Shown one piece after another: positions 62,527 to 64,000 of a DNA stretch of 64,000 nucleotides. The position numbers were made by a program, and so were the translations under genes. Origin of the DNA: Acidobacteriota bacterium (GTDB lineage: Bacteria > Acidobacteriota > Terriglobia > Terriglobales > Acidobacteriaceae); NCBI GenBank assembly GCA_016196065.1, contig JACPYL010000027.1:124001-188000 (forward strand), given 5' to 3'. The stretch's first letter is position 1. Each line of letters starts with the position of its first letter. The notes under the pieces are model-generated. The model was not told the origin of the DNA. It did no database searches and was given only the letters and a program-made list of their open reading frames with translations.

Positions 62527-62553
62527 AGAGACGGGGCAAGCCCCGTCTCTACG
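62527..62553. repeat. CTACG-tailed palindrome, copy 3
   Basis: A perfect 11-bp hairpin AGAGACGGGGC/GCCCCGTCTCT (62527-62550) with AA in the loop, followed by ACGG. It lies between convergent VTT and DUF6580-like genes, where it might act as a terminator. Confidence 0.75.
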
Positions 62554-62580
62554 GTGAAATTTGGTCAGGTCGATGGGTGA

Positions 62581-63114
62581 TCAGGCTGCGGCGGTTCCGT
62601 GTGGCTTGCTCATCGAGCGAGCGATCGCTGCGACGACGACCGGGAGTCCGAACATGATTGCGGTGTAGAGCATGTCGCCTTCAAGCGCGCGCCGGAAAAA
62701 TGGAATTCCTGCCGTGTAGCAGACCATAAGTCCCGAAAACGACTTGGGATACATGTTGGTCGAAGCCCACACGCCGAAATTGCTGATCAGGAAGAACGTG
62801 ACCGATCCGGTCAGGGCTGCGCCTGCGATCCGCAAAGGTTTCGAGTTCGGCCGCAAGAGAGTGCCGAGTCCGAGAATCGCCGCGTACCATCCCCAGGTGA
62901 GAAATAGATCCCAGGAGAAGGGATAGGCGTAGACGTACTTGTCGAGGATCAGGTCGGAAGCGATCAGCAGGGCCAGCGGCATCCACATCTGGCGTCGCGA
63001 ACCGCGCGCGCCGAAAAAGAGAAGAGCTGCGACTACCGGGGTAAAGTTCCACGGATGCGGGAAGAACGGCAAACGGGACGCGACGGCAAAGAGAACGAAT
63101 AAATAGGCCAGCAT
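62581..63114 (-). CDS. DUF6580-like membrane protein (ECF S-component-like)
   Basis: 177 residues with five membrane segments and W-N-F-T-P-V-V-A-A-L-L-F-F-G near the start, the pattern of the DUF6580 group. It is related in general shape to substrate-binding S components of ECF transporters. Substrate unknown. GAGGTGACC precedes ATG 63114; the longer frame to 63165 lacks a ribosome site. Confidence 0.75.
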   Translation of the reverse strand: MLAYLFVLFAVASRLPFFPHPWNFTPVVAALLFFGARGSRRQMWMPLALLIASDLILDKYVYAYPFSWDLFLTWGWYAAILGLGTLLRPNSKPLRIAGAALTGSVTFFLISNFGVWASTNMYPKSFSGLMVCYTAGIPFFRRALEGDMLYTAIMFGLPVVVAAIARSMSKPHGTAAA

Positions 63115-63217
63115 GGTCACCTCGTAAAATACGCGAACTAGGATTGTGGCGCTTAGGGATGGCAATGGTCAAGCGATCAGCGCGTGAATTGTTGTCAACC
63201 GACGGAATTCGCCGCGA

Positions 63218-64000
63218 CTAGTGGCGTGACATGCCAAAGTACTCGTCGACAATCCGCAGGTTCTGATCGAGCACAGCCGTTGCACCGAGTGCGGATCGCG
63301 GATCGCGTCCGGGATATGCGTAACGCAAATCAATAAAGCGAACGATGTACCGGGCGGAACCATCGTTCGCCTGAACCCGTTCAGTCTCGGTGACCGGATA
63401 CTTCGCCCAGTCCAGATACACGCGGCCGAGATATCCCTGCTTCGCGGCGAGGGTGGCGGGAGTCTCTTCCGGCTTGTAGCGGAATTTCATGTTGCCTGCT
63501 GGATCAACCAGCGGAGTCAGGGAATCGACATTCATCATTGCGAAGGCAGTAGGCGTTTCGACGACGGCATACCACCGAAACGGATTCAGCATGTACGGAT
63601 AGGCGGAGAGGCGCAACGCGTCCGCACCTTGATAGGTTTGTGTTTCCAATACTGCGACGGCACGGCGATGTTCGTAATCGCGAACACCCCAGCAGGCAAA
63701 AACGCCGAGCAACGCGAAGATCGCTCCAAGCTTTCCCTTAGGACCTTTCCGGCGGGCACCAATTTCTTCGTTGATCAAGGAAAAGAGACTGGGCAGGATC
63801 AGCCCGAGAATCAAGATCACGAGCAGCGCGGGCTCGATGATGAACACGATGTCCCAGGAATACCAGCGTTCGGAAAACGGCCAGAACGGACGCACTCCAT
63901 AATTGTTGGTGAAATCAAGCAGGATGTGACTGACTCCGGCCAGGCACGCGTAGAAAAACAGCAACCCCCAGCGCGGCGGGAGATTGGGATCTCGCGTCCG
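63218..64000 (-). CDS. YdjM-like metal-dependent hydrolase, membrane-bound (5' truncated)
   Basis: About 260 residues remain. The protein contains H-I-L-L-D-F-T-N-N-Y-G-V-R-P-F-W-P-F-S-E-R-W-Y-S, typical of the YdjM/LexA-regulated membrane-bound hydrolase family, with several membrane segments. The frame is open to the window's end without a clear start, and the family N-terminus (R-G-x-T-H motif) must lie outside. A TTG at 63964 is internal. Confidence 0.85.
   Translation of the reverse strand, partial: RTRDPNLPPRWGLLFFYACLAGVSHILLDFTNNYGVRPFWPFSERWYSWDIVFIIEPALLVILILGLILPSLFSLINEEIGARRKGPKGKLGAIFALLGVFACWGVRDYEHRRAVAVLETQTYQGADALRLSAYPYMLNPFRWYAVVETPTAFAMMNVDSLTPLVDPAGNMKFRYKPEETPATLAAKQGYLGRVYLDWAKYPVTETERVQANDGSARYIVRFIDLRYAYPGRDPRSALGATAVLDQNLRIVDEYFGMSRH

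Overview
This 64 kb, GC-rich window (about 60 percent by eye) looks like a chromosomal segment of an acidobacterium of the Terriglobia type. That placement is inferred from gene content. It contains a CadC-like winged helix fused to a membrane anchor and PD40/TolB repeats, a DNRLRE/tail-fibre-like secreted protein, FtsX/MacB permeases without an ATPase, and an ECF-sigma/anti-sigma/DUF4097/PDZ envelope cluster. There is also a very dense load of dispersed palindromes. I saw no rRNA, prophage, classical IS element or CRISPR array. The first gene (ligA) and the last (YdjM-like) run off the window.

Layout. 1-9.2 kb: ligA, secreted DinB-like and YceI proteins, a CDF metal exporter, DUF1385/YqhQ, a four-helix-bundle (S23/bAvd-like) gene, prfA, prmC and a BlaI/M56 pair. 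9.2-21.9 kb: a palindrome island, a TonB-dependent receptor, purF and purL, a lipoprotein, a GT39-type transferase, selB, a GNAT enzyme and trmFO. 22-30.6 kb: two FtsX-type permeases, a membrane protein, ExbD, a hotdog thioesterase, der and a DinG-family helicase. 30.7-36.8 kb, on the minus strand: ispE, tRNA-Gln, prs, rplY, pth, rpsF, rpsR, rplI, with a PEGA protein. 37-41.4 kb: three stress-type small proteins (BON, GSP17M-like, lmo0937-like), an E1-beta subunit, a cytochrome c and a pseudo-receiver/TonB fusion. 41.6-45.7 kb: the sigma factor, anti-sigma, DUF4097 and PDZ cluster. 45.8-51.1 kb: a GNAT enzyme, queD-queE-queC, a TPR protein and a PilT-like ATPase. 51.2-58.5 kb: secreted proteins, an arylsulfotransferase and the CadC-PD40 protein. 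58.6-64 kb: moeA, moaC, a response regulator, mog, a VTT-domain protein, a DUF6580-like protein and the YdjM-like protein.

The most interesting signal is in the spaces between genes. At least twelve intergenic regions hold an inverted repeat whose arms are each three to five copies of a degenerate 7-nt unit, roughly V-G-Y-N-N-Y-T/C/G. The pyrimidine-rich arm always comes first. In the five loci I aligned base by base, the two arms differ only at unit positions 1, 3, 4 and 5. At one locus the arms are about 490 bp apart and enclose the four-helix-bundle gene just before prfA. This suggests one element family, with an Avd/S23-like protein-coding member and many protein-less members. A second layer is short GC palindromes inserted in frame in prmC, trmFO, moeA and ispE; the first three are read in the same frame as A-G-A-P-A-P.
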